DNA from: Pedobacter sp. ISL-64
Lineage (GTDB): Bacteria; Bacteroidota; Bacteroidia; Sphingobacteriales; Sphingobacteriaceae
Direction of reading: 5' to 3'
DNA: 64,000 nt
NCBI RefSeq assembly: GCF_018613605.1
Contig: NZ_JAGGPU010000009.1
Coordinates: forward strand, 124,001 to 188,000
In this document: piece by piece, positions 7,911 through 16,259 of the stretch
How the letters are laid out: each line of letters opens with the position of its first letter
Numbering within the stretch: the first letter of the stretch is position 1
Notes under the pieces: generated by a model
Database searches by the model: none
Seen by the model: the letters and a program-made list of their open reading frames with translations, nothing else
What the model was told of the DNA's origin: nothing
Translations under genes and position numbers: made by a program

Positions 7911-10772
7911 ATGCAGATGAAACCATTTTTACAGGAAGTTGCCGAAGATTTAGTTACCAGATTTGGAAATCAGCTTGAAAACTGTGCCATTGTTTTTAAC
8001 AACAAACGGCCATCAGCCTATTTACAGAAACACTTCGCCGATATTATTGGCAAGCCTTTTTTTAGTCCCTCATTTTTTACCATACAAGAGTTTTTTGCCA
8101 GTTCTACAAGTTATAAAATAGCCGATTTTTACCTTCAGTTTTTTACTTTACACCGTATTTATAACCAACTGCTTGCTGAAGAGCAGCTAGAAAGCATTTC
8201 GAGCCATAAGTTTTTTCCCTTGGCCAAAATCATCCTAAGTGACTTTAATCAGATTGATGCCGACCTTGTTGATGCAGAGAAACTATACCGCGATCTGGAA
8301 GACATTTCAGTGATCAATAAAGATTTCGATTATTTAAGCCCTGAGCAGTATGAGTTCCTAGCCCAGTTCTGGACATCCTATTCTGAAGGAAAACACAAAA
8401 AACAACAGGAACTGTTCATCAGGATGTGGCGCAGGATGCCCAAGCTTTACCATAAATTCCACTCAACGCTTAAAGAACAGGGATATTTAACCAATGGCTC
8501 TGTTTATCGCCACCTTGCCGATAACATTACCGATCACCAGCAGTTTATTTCGAATTTTGATAAGGGCAAGATCATTTTCGTTGGTTTTAATGCTTTGAGC
8601 AGTGCTGAAGCTAAAATATTTACCCAACTACAAGAAGCTGATAAAGCATTGTTTTATTTTGATGCTGATACTTATTATTTAGATGATATATCGCAAGAAG
8701 CCGGTTTGTTCTTACGCAAAAACATGATCCAACTGGGTTTAAAAAATGTATTTGCCGACCATGAAAGTTTAATGAAAACTGCAGAACACCATGTGAAGGT
8801 TTTCAAAGTTCAAGGGCAATCGGCACAGGCCAAAATTCTGAATAATATTTTAGAGGAAGATTATACAGCTACTGAAACTGTTGGTAAAACAGTGGTGGTT
8901 TTGGCAGATGAAAGCCTATTGATTCCCACGCTGCAAACGATTCCAACTAACCTGAACGGAAAAGAAATTGACCTCAACGTAACGATGGGTTTTGCGCTGT
9001 CAACCTCAAGCATTTTTGGCTTGGTCGATTTATGGCTGGGCAGTCAGTTGGAGATTTTACAGCGGAATAAAGTAAGCTATAAAAATGTAGAGGCTTTTTT
9101 AACCCATCCCTTAACAGGCCTTACCCAAAAAATGCGGGATAAAATTTTAACCGCATTGTTAGAAGAAAACCAGGTGGAGATCGATCATAAACGATTACTA
9201 CGCCAAAGTGGGCTGTTTGAAGCTTTTTATAAAAAAATTGATGATCCGCAGCATGTAGTAACCAATTTACTCGATGTATTGGATTATGTGTTAACAAGAT
9301 TATCGAATGCGAAAACATTAAAAAAAATCGATGCAGAACTGTTTGTAAAAACCATACAGGAGCTAAATAGGCTACACGATACTTTTAGCAACCACATCGG
9401 TAAAGAGGAAATCCTTTTTGTAATTTACCTCGTTCAAAAATCGCTGCAGGCCATTGCGGTACCACTTTCAGGCGATCCACTGAATGGGATACAAGTAATG
9501 GGATTACTCGAAACCCGAAACTTAAATTTCGATAAAGTGGTAATTTTGGGATTCAATGAGGGTATTATTCCAAAATCATCCATTGGTAACAGTTTTATTC
9601 CTGATTCTATACGCCGTGTTTACGGCCTTCCGGTTCTTGAAAATCTTGATGCCATTTCATCTTACATGGTATACCGTCTATTACAAAGAGCAAAGAATAT
9701 CAATTTTGTCTATAATAGCTTAACCGACGAGTCTACTTCAGGCGAAGCCAGCAGAATTTTAAAGCAGCTTGAGTACGAAAGCGGCTTCGATTTTGCATAT
9801 AATGAGCTTAATCTGGAGGTAAAAACCGAGCCTTTTAAGGAAGTAAAGATCGAGAAAACCAATAATGCCTTTATCCAGGAAACGCTTCAGAAATACCTCG
9901 ATAAAAAGAAGATACTTTCGCCATCGGCACTTACCCAGTATATCTCCAACCCGATAGATTTCTTTTTCAATTACATTGCAGGCATTAAAGAGCCTAAAGA
10001 GATCAGTGCAGTGGTAGAAGCCAACGAAATAGGTTCGATTTTACACAAAGTGATGGAGTATTTTTACGAGGATTTAAGGTCAGCTGAAATTACTGCAGAG
10101 CGGATTAAAGAGAAACGGAAACAGATTCCCACTTTGATACAAAAAGGTTTTAATGCCGTGATGTTTAAAAATCCCGATACAGTGATGGAATATAAGGGTA
10201 TGCAAAAGGTAATTTTATCGATTGTTGATGCCTATGTAAACATCATTTTAAATCAGGATGAAGCACAAACGCCATTTACAATCATTAGCCTAGAGCAAAA
10301 AGTAGAAGCCGAAATCAGTTTCCCGCTTAAAGGAAGAGAAGCCAGCGTTAAAATATTTGGTTTTATAGACCGTGTTGACGTAAAAGATGGGGTAACTAAA
10401 ATTATTGATTACAAAACAGGAAGTGATAAGTTAACCTTTAAAGACATCCCTGAATTATTCAATTCTGATGGCAAACATATCAACAAAGCTTTAATCCAAA
10501 CTTTATTGTACACCTATGCTTATGAACAATTCTCGGGCAGAACTTTTGTAGAACCCAACCTGTATGTTGTAAAAACAATGAGCGTAGATGGCGTTTGGTT
10601 TAAGTCAGGCAGGCAAAACCTATCTGGAGCTTATTTGGAAGAAATTAAACCGGAGTTTCTTGCCGAGTTAAGAAAAAAGTTAACCGAACTTTTCGAAGCA
10701 CCTTATTTCGTTGCCAGTGCCATTGAGGATAATTACAAATATTCGATTTATAAAACGCTGTTTGGAAAATAG
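7911..10772 (+). CDS. AddB-like PD-(D/E)XK nuclease subunit
   Basis: A 953-residue protein with a degenerate helicase-like N-terminal half and a C-terminal nuclease domain. The nuclease shows SPSALTQYISNP near residue 670, GSILHKVMEYF near 707, GFIDRVD near 820 and IIDYKTG near 832. The last two are the D and D-x-K catalytic motifs. It pairs with the AddA-like gene as the second subunit of a RecBCD-type end-resection enzyme. Notably I count only one cysteine in the whole protein, near residue 25. The four cysteines that hold the Fe-S cluster around the nuclease of Gram-positive AddB are absent, and the usual Cys-Pro of the domain start is Asn-Pro here. The start ATG at 7911 is fixed by the one-base gap to the upstream stop. 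Confidence 0.85.
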   Translation: MQMKPFLQEVAEDLVTRFGNQLENCAIVFNNKRPSAYLQKHFADIIGKPFFSPSFFTIQEFFASSTSYKIADFYLQFFTLHRIYNQLLAEEQLESISSHKFFPLAKIILSDFNQIDADLVDAEKLYRDLEDISVINKDFDYLSPEQYEFLAQFWTSYSEGKHKKQQELFIRMWRRMPKLYHKFHSTLKEQGYLTNGSVYRHLADNITDHQQFISNFDKGKIIFVGFNALSSAEAKIFTQLQEADKALFYFDADTYYLDDISQEAGLFLRKNMIQLGLKNVFADHESLMKTAEHHVKVFKVQGQSAQAKILNNILEEDYTATETVGKTVVVLADESLLIPTLQTIPTNLNGKEIDLNVTMGFALSTSSIFGLVDLWLGSQLEILQRNKVSYKNVEAFLTHPLTGLTQKMRDKILTALLEENQVEIDHKRLLRQSGLFEAFYKKIDDPQHVVTNLLDVLDYVLTRLSNAKTLKKIDAELFVKTIQELNRLHDTFSNHIGKEEILFVIYLVQKSLQAIAVPLSGDPLNGIQVMGLLETRNLNFDKVVILGFNEGIIPKSSIGNSFIPDSIRRVYGLPVLENLDAISSYMVYRLLQRAKNINFVYNSLTDESTSGEASRILKQLEYESGFDFAYNELNLEVKTEPFKEVKIEKTNNAFIQETLQKYLDKKKILSPSALTQYISNPIDFFFNYIAGIKEPKEISAVVEANEIGSILHKVMEYFYEDLRSAEITAERIKEKRKQIPTLIQKGFNAVMFKNPDTVMEYKGMQKVILSIVDAYVNIILNQDEAQTPFTIISLEQKVEAEISFPLKGREASVKIFGFIDRVDVKDGVTKIIDYKTGSDKLTFKDIPELFNSDGKHINKALIQTLLYTYAYEQFSGRTFVEPNLYVVKTMSVDGVWFKSGRQNLSGAYLEEIKPEFLAELRKKLTELFEAPYFVASAIEDNYKYSIYKTLFGK

Positions 10773-10773
10773 G

Positions 10774-10933
10774 TTTGGCTAAAGCCAGTTAAGCATTCTG
10801 CATTTTAGCTGTTGGCTGAAGCCAACAGCTATGAATGATCGTCGTGTTGCAATATAAACCCTGCTATTCAATTCATTGCAGCCTGCTTCAGCTGGCTGTA
10901 ACAATAACATATCTCCATCTGGCTTTAGCCAAA
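10774..10933. repeat. REP-like hairpin cluster upstream of the transposase
   Basis: Three kinds of palindrome in 160 bases. TTTGGCTAAAGCCA (10774-10787) has a perfect inverted partner TGGCTTTAGCCAAA (10920-10933); each arm is itself a small palindrome. Between them is an 11-bp perfect stem AGCTGTTGGCT/AGCCAACAGCT (10807-10830, loop GA). A second imperfect hairpin starts CAGCCTGC and ends GCTGGCTG (10879-10898). All share GGCT/AGCC ends, as expected of repeats recognised by an IS200-like transposase. Confidence 0.8.
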
Positions 10934-10995
10934 ACTCAACCTTTAACATTTGCAAATAAAAAACCTTATATTGGTCTTAGTCAAAAACTTAAACT

Positions 10996-11436
10996 ATGTC
11001 GCATGTAAGAATTTGGGTTCACCTGGTGTTCTCAACCAAAAACCGACATCCCTATTTAACAAAAAATATCCGCTATAAAGTTCAAAAGCACATTATGGAA
11101 AATTGTAGAGAAAAATCTATTTTTCTACAAGCAATTAATGGATATACCGAACATATACACTGTTTGATATCTCTAGGAAGAGAACAAACAATTGCAAAAG
11201 TAGCTCAGCTCATAAAAGGTGAATCATCATTTTGGATCAATAAAAATATGCTAACAGACATACCTTTTATGTGGCAAGATGACTATTTTGCCGTATCCGT
11301 TAGTGAATCTGGTTTGCAAGCAGTTACCAATTATATTAAAAATCAAGAAATTCATCACACCAAAAAATCTTTTGAATCTGAAGTCAAAAAATTTGAAGAC
11401 AAGTATGGATTTATCTTAGAAAAAGAAGATCTTTAA
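10996..11436 (+). CDS. IS200-like Y1 transposase, RAYT-type
   Basis: A 146-residue HUH-superfamily single-strand transposase. The metal-binding HIH motif is H53-x-H55 in YTEHIHCL, and the catalytic tyrosine is Tyr113 in AVTNYIKNQEIHH. The opening VRIWVHLVFSTKNR is typical of the family. Length matches full-size members, so it appears intact. The palindromes lie only upstream (10774-10933). Downstream, the GNAT gene starts two bases after the stop, so no right-hand element end is visible. This fits a domesticated REP-associated transposase rather than a free IS. Confidence 0.9.
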   Translation: MSHVRIWVHLVFSTKNRHPYLTKNIRYKVQKHIMENCREKSIFLQAINGYTEHIHCLISLGREQTIAKVAQLIKGESSFWINKNMLTDIPFMWQDDYFAVSVSESGLQAVTNYIKNQEIHHTKKSFESEVKKFEDKYGFILEKEDL

Positions 11437-11438
11437 AA

Positions 11439-11996
11439 ATGCTAACCTTAAATTTCACAAAATTCCCCATACTCGAAACGGAACGCTTAATCCTCCGTGA
11501 ACATGATCTTGCTGATGCCGAAGCACTTTTTGCCATGCGTACCAATGAAACGGTAATGAAATATATTGACAGAGAAAGGCCCAAAGATATTTTTGAGATC
11601 AAAGATTTTATCTCACGTTTTAGAAATGGTTATGAAAATGGTGATAACCTGGCCTGGGTAATTGCCTTAAAAGAAAACCCTAAACAAATGGTCGGTTCAG
11701 TAGGTTACTGGCGCACTGATTTTGCCAACCACAGGGCTGAAATTGGCTACATGCTCCATCCCGATTATTGGAGAAAAGGAATTATTTCGGAAGCATTAAA
11801 GAGATCAATTGCATTTGGCTTTGAAGAGGTTAATCTACACACCATCAGCGCCAACATTAATGTCGAAAACGATGCCTCAAGGCAAATGCTGATTAAACAC
11901 GGTTTTGTAAAAGAAGCACATTTTAAACAAGATTATTATTTCAGGGGCCAATTTCTGGATAGCGAAATTTATGGCTTATTGAACCCAAATCATTAA
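11439..11996 (+). CDS. GNAT-family N-acetyltransferase (RimJ/RimL type)
   Basis: A 185-residue acetyltransferase. ETERLILREHDLADAEALFAM is the usual N-terminal strand-helix of Acetyltransf_3 proteins. The acetyl-CoA loop lies around residues 105-120 (MLHPDYWRKGIISEAL), and the terminal part NDASRQMLIKHGFV is also typical. Such enzymes acetylate protein N-termini, small amines or antibiotics; the substrate here is unknown. The start lies two bases after the transposase stop, so the pair is probably transcribed together. That is odd, because the two proteins are functionally unrelated. Confidence 0.85.
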   Translation: MLTLNFTKFPILETERLILREHDLADAEALFAMRTNETVMKYIDRERPKDIFEIKDFISRFRNGYENGDNLAWVIALKENPKQMVGSVGYWRTDFANHRAEIGYMLHPDYWRKGIISEALKRSIAFGFEEVNLHTISANINVENDASRQMLIKHGFVKEAHFKQDYYFRGQFLDSEIYGLLNPNH

Positions 11997-12031
11997 ATCA
12001 TGGTAAAAAATGAGGCTTTTAATAAAAAGGG

Positions 12032-12070
12032 GCGTCATCTCGACCGGAGCATGGCGGAGCGGAGAGATCT
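12032..12070. repeat. Half copy of the GTCAT-TCGA palindromic repeat
   Basis: GCGTCATCTCGACCGGAGC leads into GGAGAGATCT, matching the left arm of the repeats at 18556-18642 and 25971-26056. The matching right arm is absent, so this is a degenerate or solo arm. The rest of 11997-12289 holds nothing I can recognise. Confidence 0.65.
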
Positions 12071-12289
12071 ATTATGCGCCAGTCTCCTATTTATACGATA
12101 GCAATAATATTATTCATTTTAAGAAGATATTTCGAAAAAAGCATAAGCTTTAATACAATAAGCGTATCAAAAACACAATCGCCCAATATTATTTCTTCTT
12201 TTAACAGCTAAACAAAAAATACAGCATCAAAATGGCTAAATAATTAGCAGAATTACCTATAATTATTACAAAACATAGGTATTATAGCC

Positions 12290-12321
12290 TTTGGTTTCAA
12301 AGCGATTAATAATTATATTTG
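12290..12321 (+). promoter_or_regulatory. Bacteroidota-type promoter of the pyruvate dehydrogenase E1 beta gene
   Basis: TTTG at 12290-12293, a 20-base spacer, then TATATTTG at 12314-12321. This matches both the -33 (TTTG) and -7 (TAnnTTTG) elements. Transcription would start near 12328, about 15 bases before the ATG at 12343. The promoter also overlaps the upstream TTG alternative start at 12319, which rules it out. Confidence 0.8.
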
Positions 12322-12342
12322 CCACCGTTATTAAAATTTACA

Positions 12343-13329
12343 ATGAGAGAAATCCAATTTAGAGAAGCACTACGCGAAGCCATGCAAGAAGAAATGCGTA
12401 AAGATGACCGCGTTTTTTTATTAGGTGAAGAAGTAGCAGAATATAACGGTGCGTACAAAGTAAGTCAGGGTATGCTTGATGAGTTTGGTGCGAAACGCAT
12501 TATCGATACCCCGATTGCCGAATTAGGTTTCGCAGGTATTGCAACTGGTGCTGCAACAGCAGGCCTTATTCCAATTGTGGAATTCATGACCTTTAACTTC
12601 TCATTAGTAGCAATCGATCAGATTATCAACGGTGCCGCTAAAATTTTATCAATGAGCGGTGGTCAGTTCTCATGCCCTATGGTTTTCCGCGGCCCAACAG
12701 GTAACGCAGGTCAATTAGGTGCACAACACTCTCAAAACTTCGAAAACTGGTTTGCAAATACACCAGGATTAAAAGTGGTAGTTCCGGCTACACCTTACGA
12801 TGCAAAAGGATTATTAAAGCAATCAATTATAGATCAGGATCCGGTTATTTTCATGGAGTCTGAAGTAATGTACGGCGATAAAGGCGATGTTCCTGAGGGT
12901 GAATATTATATCGAATTAGGAAAAGCAAATGTAACCAAACAAGGTACCGATGTAACCATCGTAACCTTCGGTAAAATGTTAACTCGCGTTGTAAACCCGG
13001 CGGTAGAAGAATTAACTAAAGAAGGAATCAATGTTGAGGTAATCGATTTGCGTACTGTACGTCCTATCGATTATGATACCATTATTGCTTCTGTCAAAAA
13101 AACAAACCGTTTGGTTGTTGTAGAAGAGGCCTGGCCTTTGGCATCTCTTTCTGGAGAGATTGCTTTCATGGTACAAAAACATGCATTCGATTATTTAGAT
13201 GCACCGGTTTTACGAATCACCTGTGCCGACGTTCCACTTCCATACTCACCAACTTTAATCGCAGCAAGCTTACCAAATGCTGAACGTGTGGTTAAAGCGG
13301 TAAAAGAAGTAATGTACGTTAAAAAATAA
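12343..13329 (+). CDS. pdhB: Pyruvate dehydrogenase E1 component, beta subunit
   Basis: From the ATG at 12343 the product is 328 residues, opening MREIQFREALREAMQEEM. It has the transketolase pyrimidine-binding domain (VFLLGEEVAEYNGAYKVSQG, TPIAELGFAGIATGAA) and the C-terminal transketolase domain (DVTIVTFGKM, EVIDLRTVRPIDYDTI, VVVEEAWPLASLSGEIA). With the alpha subunit it decarboxylates pyruvate with thiamine diphosphate in the complex that makes acetyl-CoA. The alpha-subunit gene is not next to it; in this lineage the E1 alpha and E2 genes are often at another locus. A branched-chain 2-oxoacid enzyme is the main alternative, but the sequence is close to pdhB. Confidence 0.9.
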   Translation: MREIQFREALREAMQEEMRKDDRVFLLGEEVAEYNGAYKVSQGMLDEFGAKRIIDTPIAELGFAGIATGAATAGLIPIVEFMTFNFSLVAIDQIINGAAKILSMSGGQFSCPMVFRGPTGNAGQLGAQHSQNFENWFANTPGLKVVVPATPYDAKGLLKQSIIDQDPVIFMESEVMYGDKGDVPEGEYYIELGKANVTKQGTDVTIVTFGKMLTRVVNPAVEELTKEGINVEVIDLRTVRPIDYDTIIASVKKTNRLVVVEEAWPLASLSGEIAFMVQKHAFDYLDAPVLRITCADVPLPYSPTLIAASLPNAERVVKAVKEVMYVKK

Positions 13330-13330
13330 A

Positions 13331-13358
13331 ATTGTCAGTCTGAGCATAGTCGAAGACC
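13331..13358. repeat. Dispersed repeat fragment (CTGAGCATAGTCGAAG type)
   Basis: GTCAGTCTGAGCATAGTCGAAG recurs, in the opposite orientation and with differences, at about 39086-39112 (CCTTCGACTACGCTCAGGGTGAC). It is a short dispersed element between the pdhB stop and its terminator. Confidence 0.55.
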
Positions 13359-13367
13359 AAAACATAT

Positions 13368-13398
13368 AAATCCTCCAAAGAAATTTGGGGGATTTTTT
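13368..13398 (+). terminator. Rho-independent terminator of pdhB
   Basis: AAATCCTCCAAA pairs with TTTGGGGGATTT (one G-T pair) around a four-base loop, followed by a T-run. Confidence 0.85.
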
Positions 13399-13702
13399 CA
13401 TTTCTCTTTTCCGTGTCCTCTGTGTTTCCCTGGCAAATATTCGAAAATTTATGTTCAGTAATCCTTCGGTTTCATCAGCCCCGCCATTCATTGCAATCTT
13501 TTTGGCCGGTTACCTATTCCATTTATCGTCATTGCGAAGAGAAACGACGAAGCAATATTCATGTAGAACGCACCAAAAAGTATTTCCATTCCTGTCGGGT
13601 TTAGTGAACCATGGCCTGTATAAGAAACACAATTCAGTTTCCTGCTCAAAGCAAAAAAATACGTGATAATTTTTATATTCGTTGCACAAAGAAACTCCTT
13701 CC
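13399..13702. other. Gene-free stretch before the pentapeptide gene
   Basis: About 300 bases with no convincing gene. Chance frames on both strands have no family resemblance. It contains a dispersed-repeat fragment, CGTCATTGCGAAGAGAAACG, near 13528, and just before the next gene a near-match to the -7 box (TATATTCG). Confidence 0.5.
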
Positions 13703-14275
13703 ATGTCCGAATACATAGCCGATCAAACCTTCGAAAAAGCCGATTTTACCTTACGGGCACTGCCAAAAGCAGAATACGAAAACTGTAAATTCATCAATTG
13801 TGATTTCTCCAGTTCAGATTTAAGCGGCGTTAAGCTTTTAGACTGCGAATTTATCTCCTGTAACTTAAGTCTGGTAAACCTTACCAAAACCTCATTTATT
13901 GATGTAAACTTTCAAGACTGTAAAATGCTCGGATTAAGGTTCGAAAACTGCAATGATTTTGGGCTGGCATTCTCTTTCGGTAATTGTAAACTAGACCATT
14001 CCTCTTTCTACAAACTGAAGCTTAAGAAAACGAACTTCAAAAATTCACAATTGCACGAGGTAGATTTTTCCGAATGCGACTTAACCAGCGCAATACTCGA
14101 TAACTGCGATTTATTAAACGCAACTTTTGATAGGACCATTATCGAAAAAGCAGATTTTAGGACCGCATACAACTATTCCATCGACCCGGATAACAATAGG
14201 ATTAAAAAAGCAAGATTCTCGAAATCGGGCATCGCAGGCCTTTTACAGAAATACGATATTCAGATCAGCGAATAG
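13703..14275 (+). CDS. Pentapeptide-repeat protein
   Basis: 190 residues from the ATG at 13703 (MSEYIADQTFEKADF). Most of the chain is made of A(D/N)LXX-like pentapeptide repeats such as CKFIN CDFSS SDLSG VKLLD CEFIS, which fold into a right-handed quadrilateral beta-helix. The C-terminal part YNYSIDPDNNRIKKARFS and a final amphipathic helix are shared by many Bacteroidota members. Qnr and MfpA relatives bind DNA gyrase by mimicking DNA. This protein has the right size and repeats to do so, but nothing in the sequence shows a gyrase link. An upstream TTG at 13682 is a less likely start. Confidence 0.85.
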   Translation: MSEYIADQTFEKADFTLRALPKAEYENCKFINCDFSSSDLSGVKLLDCEFISCNLSLVNLTKTSFIDVNFQDCKMLGLRFENCNDFGLAFSFGNCKLDHSSFYKLKLKKTNFKNSQLHEVDFSECDLTSAILDNCDLLNATFDRTIIEKADFRTAYNYSIDPDNNRIKKARFSKSGIAGLLQKYDIQISE

Positions 14276-14319
14276 GTTTTTAAGAAATTTTGTAAATTCA
14301 GCTTACAAAACCACCGACC

Positions 14320-14694
14320 ATGGAACAGCCCAAACCAGAAAACATTGATCAATACATTGCTAATTTCCCAATAGAAACGCAAAAGCTATTACAGCAAATC
14401 CGTGAAACTATACACAAAGCCGTACCAGAAGCCAAGGAAGTAATCAGTTATGTGATGCCCGCCTTTAAACAAAACACGGTGCTGGTTTATTTTGCGGGTT
14501 ATGCCAAACACATTGGCTTTTATCCAACCGGTTCAGGAATTGAAGCATTTAAAGAAGAATTTACCCAGTATAAATGGAGTAAAGGAGCAGTACAGTTTCC
14601 TTTAGACAAACCTTTACCGCTAGATCTGATTACCAGAATCGCCAAGTTTAAAGCAGAAAGAGATTTAGAGAAAGTTAAAAAGAAAAAATCATAA
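14320..14694 (+). CDS. DUF1801 (YdhG-like) protein
   Basis: A 124-residue small cytoplasmic protein. The DUF1801 pattern is visible: an N-terminal helix pair (IDQYIANFPIETQKLLQQIRETIHKAVPEAKEVISY), the P-A-F strand, then YFAGYAKHIGFYPTGSGI, KGAVQFPLDKPLP, and a basic tail. Some relatives have been called iron chaperones, but the biochemical role is not established. It lies 44 bases after the pentapeptide gene on the same strand. Confidence 0.8.
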   Translation: MEQPKPENIDQYIANFPIETQKLLQQIRETIHKAVPEAKEVISYVMPAFKQNTVLVYFAGYAKHIGFYPTGSGIEAFKEEFTQYKWSKGAVQFPLDKPLPLDLITRIAKFKAERDLEKVKKKKS

Positions 14695-14795
14695 TATTCC
14701 TGGCTTCCTATCTGGGAAAAATAAAGGTATAATTATGGAAAACAGTTCAAAAAAGCATCTGTTTAGTAAACCCTTGCTAAACCGACGCCAGACAG

Positions 14796-16136
14796 ATGAA
14801 AAAAATACTTTTACTCCTACTCCTCTTTATCTCTGCCAAATCATTTTGCCAGAAAACAACAGTTGTAGAAATTGAAACACTTTCGAAACCAGCAAAACTT
14901 ATTCCTGTTGTTCCTACTTCTGAAATACTCAAAGTGTTGAAAGCAGATGTAGAAAGAAATGTTGAAAATCTACCCGACAGTTTGGTTTATTATGGTGAGC
15001 ACCCTTTCCTAACGGGCATTTTAAATTCATATATAGATCACAGGCCATTTGTGATTTCTCCCGATATTTTCTGGTTATTGATCAGCCAGGGTTTTGCCCG
15101 GCATATCACTCAAAATACAGAAGAACTTAGGTCGCAGATGGTAAACTTTGAGGGTAGAAAAACCTTGACTATTGTTTCAGATAAAATCCAGCTTGGTAAT
15201 CCCCAATCCGATTGGGCTTCAATTTTCCCGCAGTTTAACGAGCAGATTAACGATTATACCGGCAAAAAATTGGTCGGCATTTTAACTTCCGATTTCAGCA
15301 CCACCACCCCCACCTCCAAGATTGTGAGCCAGGTTACGATTATGGAAGCCGTAAAATCTTATTTCGAATTCAAAGTGATTATCATTGGCTGCGGCATCCC
15401 AAAAATCACCATCGAAGGCACAACACAAGATTGGAAAAAATTACTGGAAAACACCAAACACCTTGCCAAGTACAAACTAGATTGGTGGACAAATGAACTC
15501 ATCCCGATTATCGAAGAAATCATAGCGGCTAAAAAAGGAAAAGTGAATAAAGATTTCTGGATGAATATGGTAAAATACCATACCGAAAAGAAATATGGAA
15601 CGGTAAATACCATTGACGGTTGGATTGTAAAGTTCTTCCCGTATACCAAAGAAGGAAACAAAACAGGTTTAAAACCAATTACCAGTGTAAACAATCTGGC
15701 TTCGGAAATTGTAAAAGTTCCTTTTATTTTGGAAGACGAGCAACACCATACAAAGCACAATATGGAAATCTGGGCTGGCTTTATCGGCCTTTCTCAAAAC
15801 AATAAAGACTTTGCCATGAAACCAGAAATGAGCTGGGCGATCATCAATAAAAACAATGCTCCTTCTGAAACTTCTGTTTTCGATAATAAAACCCATGCCG
15901 ATGATCTTTCCATGAGCAATATCAATGAAATTCCGAAAGCCTTATATAAGTTGGAAAGTATTGGTTCACTTAGGATCAAGTTCACTAAAAATATTGTTAT
16001 CCCCGATGAACTTAGTAAAATCAAGATCAGAAGCTTAAATTTATACGGGAAAATTACTGAGGTGGAAACACAGAGGATTTTAAAACTTTTTCCAAACAGT
16101 TGGCTGATCATAAATGGCAAATCAGTCGATCGTTGA
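14796..16136 (+). CDS. Secreted DUF4419 protein
   Basis: A 446-residue protein with a signal peptide (MKKILLLLLLFISAKSFCQ). The DUF4419 hallmark stretch HPFLTGILNSYIDHRPFVISPDIFWLLISQGFARH is near residues 67-105, followed by NTEELRSQM and TIMEAVKSYFEFKVIIIGCGIPKITIEG. DUF4419 occurs in bacteria and fungi without a known function. Here it should be exported to the periplasm or outer membrane. Upstream and downstream genes give no functional hint; it appears to be a single-gene unit. Confidence 0.8.
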   Translation: MKKILLLLLLFISAKSFCQKTTVVEIETLSKPAKLIPVVPTSEILKVLKADVERNVENLPDSLVYYGEHPFLTGILNSYIDHRPFVISPDIFWLLISQGFARHITQNTEELRSQMVNFEGRKTLTIVSDKIQLGNPQSDWASIFPQFNEQINDYTGKKLVGILTSDFSTTTPTSKIVSQVTIMEAVKSYFEFKVIIIGCGIPKITIEGTTQDWKKLLENTKHLAKYKLDWWTNELIPIIEEIIAAKKGKVNKDFWMNMVKYHTEKKYGTVNTIDGWIVKFFPYTKEGNKTGLKPITSVNNLASEIVKVPFILEDEQHHTKHNMEIWAGFIGLSQNNKDFAMKPEMSWAIINKNNAPSETSVFDNKTHADDLSMSNINEIPKALYKLESIGSLRIKFTKNIVIPDELSKIKIRSLNLYGKITEVETQRILKLFPNSWLIINGKSVDR

Positions 16137-16259
16137 TAAATATATCTACCATTTTTTTAAAACTTACTCACAAATTTCGGTGGAAAACTTCATTCTAAAA
16201 ATCATTAAATCCCGCAAATCCTGATTAGCTTTGCTTCCTTTAATTTTTACCTTTAGGAT

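Noticed and set aside
13385..13666. Overlapping frames in the gap after pdhB
   Set aside because: They begin inside the terminator T-run and cross dispersed-repeat sequence; no conserved protein pattern.
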